In this document: positions 1-11,905 of the stretch, in pieces
Numbering within the stretch: the stretch's first letter is position 1
Layout: each line of letters starts with the position of its first letter
Assembly (NCBI GenBank): GCA_015501605.1
Contig: JADNRZ010000015.1
Location: 310,001-374,000, forward strand
Source of the DNA: Panaeolus papilionaceus
Taxonomy: Eukaryota > Basidiomycota > Agaricomycetes > Agaricales
Length of the DNA stretch: 64,000 nucleotides
Direction of reading: 5' to 3'
Translations under genes and position numbers: made by a program
The notes under the pieces: model-generated
What the model was told of the DNA's origin: nothing
The model's database searches: none
Seen by the model: the letters and a program-made list of their open reading frames with translations, nothing else

Positions 1-345
1 AGCACAGACAAGGGGAGGCGAGATGCGACATGAGGGTAGGGGAGGCACAACGTGAGGGTAGGGGAGATGCGACGTGACAGTAGGAGCTAGGGTAGGGGTG
101 ACACGACACGAGGGTAGGGGAGATGTTGGGAGGCGCAACGTAAGGGTGGGGGAGATGCAATGGGGAGACACAACACAAGGGTAGGGGAGGGGAGACACAA
201 CACAAGGGTAGGTGCTAGAGTAGGGGAGATGCGATACGAGGGTAGGGGAGACGCAATGAGACTGGAGGGGGAGATAAGCCGTGAAGAGCTGGAGAGGGGA
301 TGGGATGGGGTAAAGGGGCGTGGGCGGGATGGTGACAGATGAACA
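1..345. repeat. G-rich degenerate minisatellite
   Basis: The stretch is built from variants of a short unit around GAGGGTAGGGGAGATGCGAC, with unit length and order drifting. Open frames through it are compositional and I do not call them genes. Positions 346-472 hold mixed sequence with a TGTGTTGTT-type simple stretch and nothing I recognise. Confidence 0.8.
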
Positions 346-472
346 CAGCCATACACCACACGCGTGAACAATGCATGCAACCACAGACAACCACCAACGC
401 GCGTAAACACGTTGGTGGTCATGCGTTGTTGTGTGTGTTGTTCACGCACACTAGCGCCCATCCATCGCGCGA

Positions 473-554
473 AAGCTATGAAGGCCAATGTCATTTGGCC
501 TTCATAGCTTGAACTCATTTCGCTACACCAGAAGTGGTGTAGCGAAATGAGTTC
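473..554. repeat. Two adjacent perfect hairpins
   Basis: Positions 473-488 pair perfectly with 495-510 (16-bp stem, 6-nt loop). Immediately after, 511-530 pair perfectly with 535-554 (20-bp stem, 4-nt loop). The two stem-loops abut with no spacer. Sequence 555-785 after them is AT-rich with a T-run and no gene; it may include the promoter side of the KDZ gene starting at 786. The function of the hairpins is not known to me. Confidence 0.85.
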
Positions 555-785
555 TTGTATTTAAATTGTAATGTACTTCATGTTGTAGATTAGATACAGT
601 TAATATAATTTTTTTTTTAATTGACTTGCACTGCAATCTAAAAATAGATGGATTGGGTGAGCAATCCGTGGAACGCCGCATGTCACTGACTCATGCCACG
701 CGCGGATGATAACTCTTTCTTTCTGCTTCCACCAACGCACACACTACATTTTCTCCAACAAACTTAACAAACCACTGCTGTAACT

Positions 786-3700
786 ATGTCTGCTCCATGT
801 TCAAGCAGCCGTCTTAAGGCAAAAAAAGCTGCAAATTCTTCTGTTACCAAGCCTGCTAAGCTGAGTCCAACCAAACCTGGCTGCAAGCGTGCTATCTCCT
901 CTCTCGAAAATTCTGCCAAAGCCAAGAGAGCCCAAAAGGGTGAAAATGAAGGGGATGAGGATGGGGATGGGGATGTTGCAATGCTTGTTGGGGACACAGG
1001 GGAGAACGAGGATAAGATGGAAGTTGATGAGGCAGAGGATGAAGGGGTGGATGATGATGATGAGGTAGAGGATGACAATGTCAATGTTGAGGAAGAGGAA
1101 GAGGAAGATGATGATGATGAGGAGGAGGAGGAGGAGGAGGAGGCAGAGAAAGAGGAGGACAAGGATGAGGAGGAGGAGGAGGAGGAGGAGGACAATGACA
1201 ATGATGAAGCAGAGAAGGACAAGAAGGGAAAAGCCAACATAATGAAGAAGAAGTATGTATTTTCTCTTCTTGATATTTGCTGTACAATCTAACTGTGTGC
1301 CAGATCATCTGCAGCCAAGGCTCCTGCTAAAGGAGCAAAAAGATCCAAGGGTAAAATTGATTCGACTTCGAAGGATGTTCTTGTGTATGTCACAAATTTT
1401 GAATTTTCATCAAGTATTTATACTAATATATATTATAGGACAAAAGATTGTCTCAAGAAGATGGGTATACCTGTTGGTCCTCCACCACGTTGCCATCCAA
1501 AGAAGGTAGAGGTCCAGGAGACTGCTGCAGCTCCCAGTGTTGATGTTCCTATGCACGAGGACTCTCCTGCTCTTGATGACTTTTTTGATATCGACACCTC
1601 TAACGAAATCGCTCTTGACACCTCTCCTGGTGTTGCTCTTGACACCTCTCCTGACATTGCTCCTGAGACTGCTCCTGAGGTTTCCAACCTTTCCAACAAT
1701 CCTGTTTCTGATGAACTCAATGTCTACGACTTTGAGGACACCTTCACTGAGAAAGATAAACTTCAGGGTGTGTCAACTACTACCGACAGGACTATCTGAG
1801 AGAAGGCTGCTCGAAAGGATATTACCGATACTCCTCCCCCTGCTATTTCTTCAGCAAGTAACCCCAAGCGATGGGTCACTCTTTACACCAGTTCCAAAAA
1901 TCCCAGTGGAATTGGTTTAGATCTGCCACCAACTTGTCGAGCAAAGGTTACAGCTAAAGAGTATAGTCTTCAGTCTGTGTTGACGTTGTTGGAGAGCCAA
2001 TTATCCTACATAAAGAGTATGTCTATTTTATTTTGGATTGTGACTCTTCTAATTATTCCTAATTTTAGATACACCCCATGCAGTCTTCTTTGTCTGCAAT
2101 CGCAATTTTTGGGTTTTATGTGGAATCTATGATTTGGTTATGACGAAGGCAGACTATGCAGACCCTGACAATGATCTCTGGTTTGAAGAGGATGGGGAGT
2201 TGGTGATTCATGTCTTAATGGTGAGCACTAATACTTGGAATATATGTATCATTCATCCCAATTAATACATGCATATTCAGAGCACTTTTCAAATTTTCCC
2301 TCCTTCCTTGTCAGCTGTTCCAAACCTTCTCCATAGTTGCTCTTGTTCTACTAGTGCAGGCAGGTGCTCTATGATCCCAAACTCACCACTCTCCAAGTAT
2401 GCTATGTCCATTGATCCTCCTCCTGAAATGCTTAAAGATCTTCCACTCACTGATGTTGATCATGTGATCATCAATCATCTCAACATGCCCACCGACATCC
2501 TCTGGCTCTATGACAAGAGCCCAATTACCAATCTCTACCAGGCTTACAAACGCTGGAAACTCATCACCTCTAGTGTCGAGCTGCTGGACGAAAAGAAGAA
2601 GAATGGCACATGGCCTCCAAGTTGAAGGCCACTCATGAGGACATCATTACTCTTATCAACAACAAAACCACTTTCTATGGCTACTGGAAGCCAAAGTTTT
2701 CTCTTGTTGATGGCAACAATCCTCGTCACAAGAAGGTCTTTGACTGGCTCAACACAGACTTGCACACACCACTCTCTGGAAAGGAGGAGGATATCTTTGA
2801 AGGAGGTACTGGAAAATTGCAATCGCTTCTCACATCTTGGCTTAAGAAAGTAGCAGAGGAGGAGACAGAGGAGGAGGAAGCTGAGGCATGGGAGGAAGCT
2901 GAGGCAGAGGGGAGCAGTCAGAAGAAGTCCAAAGGGAAGAAAAAAGCGGACAAGGGAAAGGGAAAGGAGAAGGGAAAGGAGAAGGAGAAGGAGAAGGAGA
3001 AGAGGAAGGAGAAGGAGAAGGAGAAAGTTACAGAGAAGGCAAAGGAGAGGGCAAAGGAGAAGGAGAAGAGCAAGGAAAAAGAGAAGCAAAAGGAGAGGAA
3101 GAAGAAGACTGTAGCAGATAGTGAGTAGTGAGTTGATACATCTACAAACACTTCCATACTTTTGTTGAATAAACTGTGATTAGTCTGTGTCTTTACCTAT
3201 GGCAGCTGCTTGCATTTTTCCTGTCCATCTTTCTCAAATCATTCACCTTTCAAATGCTTGCACTGCTTTCATTCATCCCCATCGTATCTGCCACATCCAA
3301 TACCTCCCCATTTCCAGACATCCCTTTCTCAACATTTAGCTCCTTTATTCAGAGCAATTTCAACAACAACATATCATTATCCTCTACCCTTGTTATTCTG
3401 TTCAGCCTTCTGGAGAATCCTGATCTTCTTAACCTTCACTTCCGACAAAAGATTAGAATTTCTGGAACAGAGCGGACATCCAGTGTTTGGATAGATGCTC
3501 TTGCTCGCCTCCTCATCTGTTGTTTTGATGATGATACCTCACTCCTCCTCAACTCCCATGCTACTCCAGAGAAATTTGGAGACATTCTTCATCAGCTAGC
3601 AGTCAACCTCAAGTTAAAACCCTCCTTCCAACAATGTGGTCACATGACTTCACTAAAGCCAATCAACACTGCAGCTATTGAACCTGTCTATGTCATTGCT

Positions 3701-4126
3701 CCTACTGTCTTCCAATGTCAAATGCCTAACTGCCAGCCTCGCTCCCTACACTTTTACATGAAGCATGATGATGTTGCGCAAGTCAACCTTATCAAATCTT
3801 CCACATACCATCCATATAGCTATGTGGTTGGAGCACAATGTGGACATGGAACAGGTGCTGGCTGCAAGACAACATATCTACCAGATACCTGGTATTGGTC
3901 AACACCTGATACAGATCACAAAGAAGAACTCCTACAACCAGATGCCCGTTATTTGAAGATTGGACAGTCACTGTGGTCAGATTGTGTTTTTTCCTCTGCT
4001 GTATGCAATGCAACATACAATCTCCATGCTTCTTCATCAGCCTACAAGGAATTCTGGAATGACAGCTTTTCATCTGAAAATCCCAACAACCTTGTATCAC
4101 GTCGACACATTTGGCAGGCATTTATT
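786..4126 (+). pseudogene. KDZ-type transposon gene, 5' part, broken (copy 1)
   Basis: A multi-exon gene remnant homologous in layout to the copy at 14255-18788. The first exon starts at 786 and has a Lys/Ala-rich start followed by a long Asp/Glu-rich run; a clean intron follows (donor at about 1252, acceptor before 1311). A middle segment is Ser/Pro-rich. A Lys/Glu-rich charged segment (about 2860-3127) follows. A 56-nt intron (3128-3183) joins it in frame to a hydrophobic segment containing MLALLS (3254) and then a cysteine-containing region like the CxC5 region of KDZ-associated proteins. Lesions: in-frame TGA at 1797-1799, probably from CGA; a one-base frame change near 2610-2625; and the 3' half is missing, because the frame enters a MITE at 4127 just after the motif IWQAF. 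The other copy continues past that motif into its CxC6 and catalytic region. Family assignment comes from similarity to copy 2. Confidence 0.75.
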
Positions 4127-4491
4127 CTGAACTTCTCAGTCCCCCTGGAGTACCATAGGGACTCCCTAGGGACTCTCTGGACTCCCTACGGACTTTTTAC
4201 ATATATTACCTAAATTTGATGTTTTGATAGGTTTCAGACAAATCCATATACAGAGTCCCTAGGGAGTCCCTATGGACTCTGTAGGGACTCCCTAGGAACT
4301 CTGATGGACTCCATCAGGACTCCACAGGAACTCCAGGAAAATTGGATAATGCAAATGCAGATGACTCTGATGTAGATAATAATTAGTCATTACAATATAT
4401 GGACAAATGTACTCACAGTATTTCCCATAATCGCCTTGTATTACTGCTGGAGTCCCAGGGAGTCCCTAGGGAGTCTGCACAGAGTCTGTAG
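4127..4491 (+). mobile_element. CTAGGG-rich MITE, truncated copy
   Basis: Begins with CTGAACTTCTCAGTCCCC, the same terminus as the complete copy at 21369-22079, and contains many GGGACTCCCTAGGGACTCC units and inverted forms of them. Homology to the complete copy stops at about 4491, so the far terminus is missing and no target duplication can be read. It interrupts KDZ copy 1 and supplies a foreign tail to its open frame. Confidence 0.85.
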
Positions 4492-5137
4492 CACTCCTGC
4501 GGGTGGCTGATTTACGGTCAAGCAAAAAGCCTTTGTATAACTTGAAATTGTTGGTTTCGACATTCCATTGAGCTAAAAGTTGTAGATAGTTTCTTTTTTT
4601 CGTCAGTAATAAATATCTAAAATAGTTGATCTTTGCTGAAAATGTACACTTACCGAAAATATTCCATGAAGATTATTTCTTTGTTAGACAAAAAGCACAA
4701 GAAAAGAGCACCTTTTATGGGGGTTTTCAGTGCACTGGAAGTGCCCCATTTTGGGCGAACAAAAATATACCCAAAAGAACAATATTGCTGATAAATTTCG
4801 CCTTGTGTTATTGTCTCATTTAAGAAGGTATTCAAGGGGAACAAAAAGGCTTACAAAAAGATTTAAATTCTGTTGCACAATAAAATGAAAAATCACATTT
4901 GCCTATTGCTGCGCTAATAAAATATCTTTTTTATTAATTTACTGGATGGCGAAAATTTTATTGTAAAAATAGACTTTTTGGATGGTGAAAAGCAAGCGCA
5001 CGCTCAGTGACACACTTAGGGTGTGCTCGGCGTGTCACTGAGGGTGTGGTACAAGTCGCTTGACAACGAGGGTAAAAAAGTGCATATATTTCTAGTATCT
5101 ACATTATAAATTCCTGGTGAAATAGCTTAGCATTATC
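4492..5137. other. AT-rich spacer with a small inverted repeat
   Basis: No gene is recognised here. CTCAGTGACAC at 5003-5013 is inverted as GTGTCACTGAG at 5032-5042. This lies beyond the 3' end of the CACTA gene and could be part of that element's subterminal region; I could not identify a CACTA terminus. Confidence 0.5.
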
Positions 5138-8100
5138 TTAAATTGAGATGGGGGAATTACTCACTCGAGACAAGTCTACAGCAACCATGTCATCGTCGCT
5201 CAGGTGAAGGCAAGCAAAATGAGAAAGAATCTGGTCAGGCTCCACCAACTTCAGAGTGCCAACTTGTGTTTTCCAGGTCCTTGCACCCAAAATTGGATAT
5301 GGACTAAACATGTCGTCGTTTTCATGAACTGGAAGGTATGGTCGAAGTATTAGTCACGTCTCGGTATAGTCACTAGCAGCATATGAGAAGATCCGCTGTA
5401 TTTGGGCAGCATATGGCCGCCCATGATCCTGCTTTGCAAGCACGAGAGAATTTCCATTATGCATGGAAGGGATGGTGTATCTGAGACCGCAAATGATGAG
5501 GGCAGTATGGCAAATGATGTGTCTGGGAGGGGTGGCTTTGACCTCACGGATGAAAACTCGGGCAAGGTCTGTTGGTGTTGGGATTGCCTTCATGTCATCC
5601 CAAAGAGGTTTCTCTTCATGATCATCAGACCAGCTTTCCTCAAACGCTGAGGCGAAGGTGCTGACATCAGTGAGAAGGGTGCTGCGAATGTGCGGATCTG
5701 CGAACTTGTGAAAAAGGGCCTTGCATTTTTGAATAACTTGAGGGCACTGTGGCTTTTCAAGCACACCCCGAAGGTTTGCCGCATAGTTGAATGCTTGCAG
5801 AATGGTTACTCCAATTTCACCTGAGTAACTGCATTAGTATCATATTCTATTTGCTGCTGAAATGACTCAGAGCTTACCTATTTTGCCATTGTGTGGTGTA
5901 CGCTGCAAGATCCCAATCAGGTGTTCAAAAGGGAAGGTCCATATTGAATGGGCTGGCCCGAAGTCGATGAAGAATTGCTGGAGGTGCATCGCCATATGAT
6001 GGTTGGGGCAAAATTTGTAGGTTGAGAAGATATCCTGAACTCCGACAAGATACTTTTGCATTAGATGTGTGTAGTGGTGAGTGTTCGTCTCACTAGTTTT
6101 CCGAGAAGACGCGATGACCACTGCTGACAGCAAGTCCACTGTCATTAACAGCATTTTTCGGCGTTGAAGGTCAGTGGGTGTGGATGCATCCTCCTTTCCC
6201 CAGAGCTGAATCAGCGATATGGGAAGGTATGTTGTTCCGAGAACCTGCCACTGATCTGCCTTGAGTTTTCCGTGAGCAGTGCTGCCCAAATTGGTCGGTA
6301 CAGACGTCAACCAGGAAGGCGTAATCATCTCCTGGATATCCTTTCGTACCTGACTTAATTCTGTTTGTGTAATGATGTGTCCAGATTTGAAGGAACCCGT
6401 ATCCTCTCCTTCGATCTGATTCATCCGCTACAATACTATCAGCAAATGACAGCTGCTAGTTTCCAAGAGATTGCTTACCCAGTTTAAAATGGCGTTGGCA
6501 TATGGTTGTTTGGCACGTCTTCCTGACAGAACCTCTAATCGGACAGGCAGATTGGAGGCAACATGATCAAGAGATGCCAAATGAAACTTTTTCAGTGTCT
6601 TGATGGAATCGGTACCAGAACCGGGAAAGCTGGTTGAAAACGGTGCCTGGAGAAGCAAGGTGATATTGTTAACATCCTTCTTTTCCTTCTCATTAAAGGT
6701 AGAAGGGGGCTCAGGTACTGATACGTCAAGAACACATGGGCGTGGGGCCTTGGATCTGTCCGCACCAATACCAAGTATCCCTTGGAAATGCTCCTTTAAC
6801 AGGCCAAGGAATAGGTTATGCATAGAGTCCACGATGACACAACGAGTGAAGTCAAAGTAGGGTAGGCGACTAAGTTGCGACCACCGAATACCACTTGCGT
6901 CAAAAATCTCTTGTCGTTCTTTGAGAGTTTCAGCTTCGTGATACTGGTTTGCCCAGTCACGACAACCCTGATTGGTGCAAGGTGTCCAAGATTGGGGGTC
7001 GGTGTTACGCAGCCCATTTGTTGACTGCTGAGAGGCACAAAGCGAGCAGAAATATTCATGGTGGACTGAAGCAAAGCCAGCAATCTTCCGGGCTCCTAAT
7101 AGATCACAGACAACAGCGACGATTGCACACACAACTAACTGGCCTTCAGGGTGATTATAGGTGCGTGTGAAGGGGATTCCAGGGCTCCAAAGCTGGCAGA
7201 AGGTATCTACCAATGGCTCCAAATAGTGGTTGATGGCGTCAAGCGGGGGTTCATTAGGACCAGGAATAATACCTGCTAGGTATAGACATTCTGGCCTATA
7301 GTGCAAGTGTGGTGGAAGATTGAGCAATGCCCCTGACATCATACCGATAGACGCTTTTTTGCCAGCCTGCTTGTTGGTGTGCGGATTAAAGTTATCAACA
7401 CATAAGCTCAGCACATATCGGCCGCTTGACCCTCCTGCGCTGAAGTGGTTGACCCCATCAGGACCACGAAATTCTTTAAGGAACTTCCCATCGAAGACGT
7501 CGGACATTGTGCCATCTGTAGTGTTGCGGCACTAAGCTGCATCCATGTAATCTTCATAGCCAGGCCTTGATAGCAGTCCAGCCAACCAGTCACAGAAGTC
7601 GAAGTACATGAAGCGTTTGATAGGAACCGTGATGGTAATGCCATTGACACATTTAGACACTGTGAGGACCTCCCCACACACAGAACTTTGTGGGTCATTT
7701 GGAAGCGGATTATGGTTGCACGTGGCAGGGTACTCGGGATGTCTTGCATCTCCGTCGCGTGGTTTAGGGGTGTAGAGCTTATGACACTTTGGATGAGGAC
7801 AAACGGCGTAAATAGTCGTTTTGGATGCAAGGTGAAAGTTTTTTATTACAGTATCGGGGTCGCGAGGAAATGTCTTGACCGCTTTGTCCTCTGAATCACA
7901 AGTATTGCCAGTGCGACATCCAAAAGCGTTGAGGATAAGGATGGAAAGCATCTGGAGAAGCCAGCGGCATGAGTCCTGACTGCTGTGAAACACTACACGT
8001 AGGGAGACCATGATGAATAGGGAAAGTTGAATCAAGGGGTCCGCATTGGGTAAAATGGGGACAAAATGGTGGTCTACATTGGTTTTAGTGTCAGAAACAA

Positions 8101-8786
8101 CGAAAACAACGATGTGTGTGCTCACTGGTGTTAAACGAAGGCAATTCGGGTATACGTTCTTGAGTGGGACAAGCTCTGGAAGCTTTATCCCAAGAGGTTC
8201 TTTGGGCGATGAGTTTCGCAAGAACAGCAGACGCTTTTTCAACGAGTACTTTTCTATGTGTAGCAACAGTCGCGAAAGAAGCAGGGGAATTGCGGATAGA
8301 CGCTTCCAGTGTTCTAGCATCTGCCAGTACTGTTGACAGGGGGAAGATGGTGGCCAAAGTTGGGGTCGACAAAGCCGTGTCGTGAGCAGAAGATGCTGCC
8401 TGTATCAAGTTGAGGGAGGTTTCCAATTTCGATAAATGAGAAAATTCCTGGGCGAGGCGAGAAGAAACACCATCCCCTGTGTTAGACGCTGGAACGCTGC
8501 TGCTGTGATCGCCATCTGAAAGCGTAATGGATGCAAACTTGGATGTTAAATCTATTTCAGGGGACTGGCGTTGACCGGTGGTGAGGTCAGCCAAGGTCAT
8601 TGCTGCAACACATGCTGCCAGATCCTGCTCCTGAGTCTCTACAGCCTGTTCAGCTACGACCGCAGCCTCCGCAGCTAAACGTTGCCTATCTGCCAGTCGG
8701 TGCTCCTGCGCCTGTGCAGCAGATATCTTCTTGCCTCCACCAGGGCGTCTGCTACATCCATGAGAAAGGCAGCGACAAGTAATCAT
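5138..8786 (-). pseudogene. CACTA (En/Spm) tnp2-type transposase, two nonsense mutations
   Basis: Gene model on the minus strand: exon 1 8786-8126, exon 2 8073-6479, exon 3 6427-5878, exon 4 5820-5138. Introns are 51-57 nt with GT..AG ends, and all junctions keep frame. Exon 1 starts with a small Cys/His cluster and a Gly-rich turn, then a helical segment. Exons 2-3 carry the Transposase_21 (tnp2) core, including SVDNFNPHTNKQAGKK-like sequence, LAGIIPGPNEPPL, HYLEPLVD, a Cys pair in YFCSLC, and the hallmark VDSMHNLFLGLL. Exon 4 is the C-terminal region, with a natural TAA at 5138-5140. Two in-frame stops, TAG at 7532-7534 and TGA at 5354-5356, are the only lesions I see; the frame is otherwise continuous and resembles its family on both sides of each stop. 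Known role of the family: cut-and-paste transposase of CACTA elements. As read it would not make full-length protein. Confidence 0.88.
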
Positions 8787-9027
8787 GACCAGTGTGAGGT
8801 AGAGGGAGAGTTTTTGGTGGTGTTTTCAGTGTTGATTCTGGGCGTCCCAGATCCAATACTCTATATCTTATATACCAGGAAACCATTAAATTTGGGGTAA
8901 TAGCATGCTTATGAACAATGTTGTTTCTGGAGCTAAAACGGGATAAGGAGTTATAGGAAGTCATCACGGGCAACCTGCGAAGACTGTTATGAACAACAAC
9001 TTCCATAGGCGGTACAAAACTGGTTCA

Positions 9028-9640
9028 ATCACAAAGGGCGTCCCTTCGCGATGTACTAGGGTTAGAGGATGAGACAGAAACCGGGTCGATCACAAAGGGC
9101 GTCCCTTCGCGATGTACTGTGGTTTAGAAGGGAGAACACTTAACTATCACAAAGGGCGTCCCTTCACGATGGTCGTGGTGGTTGATGAGGAACAAAAGAC
9201 AAAAAGGTAAATAGAGCGTTATTGATGACGCTGTCACATTGCTCACATGCTGTGACAATGCGTCTTGTGATGTCGCTGTCACGACGCTCACAGGTTGTGA
9301 CATCAGCGACTGCCAAACATGGAAGTCACTGATGTCTCTCCTCTTCAACCACCAGCATCGTCCATCATCGCTCAAGGGACGCCCTTGAGTGATGCTCTGG
9401 GTTTCTCTTGTCGACCAACACCTCCGTCGCTCAAGGGACGCCCTCGAGTGATGTGGTGCTTTTTTTCATATTGTTCTCCATCGTCGTCGCTCAAGGGACG
9501 CCCTTGAGTGATGCGATGGTCTTTTTCTGTTGGTACTCTGTTGTCGTCACCATCATCGCTCAAGGGATGCCCTTGAGTGATGCTCTGGTTTCTCTTGTCG
9601 AGCATCGTTGCTCAAGGGACGCCCTTGAGTGACACGACGG
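9028..9640. repeat. Minisatellite of self-complementary units
   Basis: Three units of ATCACAAAGGGCGTCCCTTC type at about 9028, 9089 and 9146, followed after about 200 bp by five units of TCGCTCAAGGGACGCCCTTG type at about 9369, 9428, 9486, 9555 and 9607. Each unit is nearly palindromic (CTCAAGGG-N3-CCCTTGAG), so each can form a hairpin. Units are spaced about 50-70 bp by variable sequence. The gap holds two related TGTCAC...GTGACA inverted pairs (9230-9310). Flanks 8787-9027 and 9641-9853 contain no gene I recognise. Confidence 0.8.
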
Positions 9641-9853
9641 TCCCTTTCTTAGCACTATCTGCCATTTGAGCGACCCACAGAACCTTTCAACAAGAAGCTC
9701 TAGTTCTCCTTCACCTGCGCCCCTTGAGTCGTGAAGAGCTCTTTTTATTTGGTCTTAGGCCACTAATTCTACTCTATTGTCATGCTTAGCCAGCGTCGTC
9801 TTGCTGTTGCATGTTTCACATAAACATATCAACAAGACAAAGACATATGATAC

Positions 9854-11577
9854 TTTTTTTTTTTTTTTTTAAATCAACAATTTATATACTGGGGCTCGTT
9901 AGCAGTCCAGTCGTGATCATCGCTAATATACATGAGATAAACTACATATACACCAACTCCTACTAAATACTCCAATCGTATCAAGAAATGAAGGGGGCTT
10001 AAGAGCTGCCCCAAGCTCAGAAGGGGACCTAAGGGTGATGGTTATGAAGCATAGCTTGCCTAAATCCAGGACAGGGGCAGTGCTGCCAAGCGGCAGTGCA
10101 GAGGAGTGGTGGAAGAAAAAACCGAAGAGAGAAGGGTGCCCGCCAGAGACGTATGTGTTGAATCACAGTAAACATCTACATCCAGAACAACTTACTAGCG
10201 CACATGCCAAAGCATGGTGTTGGGAAGTGCCAGAGGATGATAACCCAACCCCCTCCATCCACTCAGCCATACCCAGCGCGATTGCGAGGCCTGGTGAAGG
10301 AGAACACAGCAGGGTTATCCTTGAGGAAGTGCACCAACCCAACAAGAGTTGATGGAACAGATTTGCCTTGGCGTGTTTCGGTGCTCGTGCCTGGTATGGT
10401 GCTCCTGGTGATGATGCGATCGTGAAAAAGATCAAGCAAGCGGTGGCCTGGACAAGCCTCTGGAGGGAATCCCTGCATTGGTTCTTCAAGGTGGAGGAGG
10501 TTCTTGTCGATCTCCATGACTGCACTCCGGACTTTGGCCTTCTGGGCACCAGTCATCTTCGAGATGGCTCGAGGGTGAGGGTGCGCCTTGCCAGCGTGCT
10601 GCTTGCTCATGAGAGAGCGAAGCGGATGGGTGTCTGCAAGCATGCTCACACGAAGGGTGGAATGATCGGTGAGGCGTTTGAGATAGAGTGGAATGGGGAT
10701 GAGGGCAGCAAGTGCTTCAACAGCGCCAGTGGGAGCGGTACTAAATGCACCAGTGATCCAGAGCGCAGCTTTTTGCTGCATTTTAACGAGTTCAGCAAGG
10801 AGTGTCTTGTTGTGAGCACCATCGTAGAACCAGAGGCGGTGACCGTATGTCGCAATGGGGAGCACACAGGACCTGTAGAGGAGTCGTCGCTGGCGTGCAT
10901 TCAAGCCACGAGTAGAGGAACCAAGCATGCGCATGGCCTTGACAGTTGTAAGCGCTTTGGTGGAGTAATAGCGCACATGCTCCTTGAACGAGAGCGTGCG
11001 GTCAAAATAGAAGCCAAGGTACCGCCAGTACAGCTTGGGGGTGAGGGGAGTGTTGCCAGTGTAGGGAGCGAAGCCTAGATCCAGCAGTGGGTTGTACTTG
11101 TCGCGTGCACGAGAGAAGTGAAAGAGCTCAGACTTGTCATGTTCAAGAACGAGGGCAAAGGCGGTGAAAAGTGCATAGATGACCGCATACGCGTCCCTAA
11201 GGACTTCGTTGTTACGATCAAGGGAGGGGGATTGGACAAGGATGGTGCCATCATCAACAAACGAGAGGGGGGTGGACTCAAAGTGAGTCGTCCGGAGCTT
11301 GTACAGCTTCATGAGCGGTGCGATGTAGAGAGCTGAAAGGACTGGCAATAGAGCAGAGCCCTGGCCAACCCCTACGTCCGCAGGACGTGGTTCAGAGACG
11401 AAGGAGTTCCATGCATAGCTGGTGGAGCGTCCAACAAGGTAAGAAGCAAAGAAATTGACCACTCGCGCGGAGAACCCTTGCTTCCTGAGGGTAGCCAACA
11501 ACACAGTGTGGTTAAGAGAGGGGAAGAACTGTGCGATGTCAAAAGCCACAACACTCATTTTAAGGCCCCTGGCGAGG
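9854..11577 (-). pseudogene. LINE fragment A: RT C-terminal half and 3' UTR with poly(A)
   Basis: Minus-strand 3' part of a two-ORF LINE. The T-run at 9854-9870 is the poly(A) tail; the 3' UTR contains CCAGTATATAAATTGTTG just before it. The open frame 11577-10263 holds the RT palm (AFDIAQFFPSLNH, GVGQGSALL, and FVDDG in place of the usual YADD), thumb, and a short C-terminus. The RNase H domain present in copy B is missing: the frame passes directly from a TSTETRQ motif to GKSVPSTLV, so the deletion is in frame. The RT frame runs into the left end of the KDZ element at 11578 without its upstream part. Confidence 0.88.
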
Positions 11578-11905
11578 ACTTTACACTAACCCAAACTTTT
11601 CGGCTGATGATCGGCTGATGATTGGCTCATCAGCTGAGTATCAGTTCATCAGCTGATTTATTTCTTTCACTCAAAATAGCAGAGAATCACATTTTAGGTG
11701 TGAACCGAGACTCAGCTGAGGCTCAGCCGAGTATCAGCCGAGTATCGGCTGAGCCTCAGCTTTCGGTTCAGCTTCCTGCCAAAATGAACTGAATCTCGGC
11801 TGAAAGAACTGAAACTACTAGCCAAGGGCTCAGCTGAGCCTCGGTCCATCAGCTGATACTCGGCTGAGTATCGGCTGATGATCGGCTCATCAGCTGAGTA
11901 TTACT
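11578..11905. repeat. Left TIR and subterminal GCTGA array of the KDZ element
   Basis: TIR followed by roughly twenty overlapping GCTGA/TCAGC-containing units such as CAGCTGAGTATCGGCTGA in both orientations. In DNA transposons, such arrays often bind the transposase; that role is inferred here. The same motif set fills the ends of the foldback element at 48278-50240. Confidence 0.8.

Noticed and set aside
87..518. 143-codon minus-strand open frame
   Set aside because: It lies across the G-rich minisatellite and the hairpin pair; its Pro/Ser/Leu composition follows from the repeat.
764..1240. Ser-rich minus-strand open frame
   Set aside because: Exact antisense of the Asp/Glu-rich exon of the KDZ gene; the poly-Ser is a shadow.
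9028..9640. Possible CRISPR-like array
   Set aside because: Units are palindromic throughout, spacing is irregular, there are no cas genes, and the sequence is eukaryotic.
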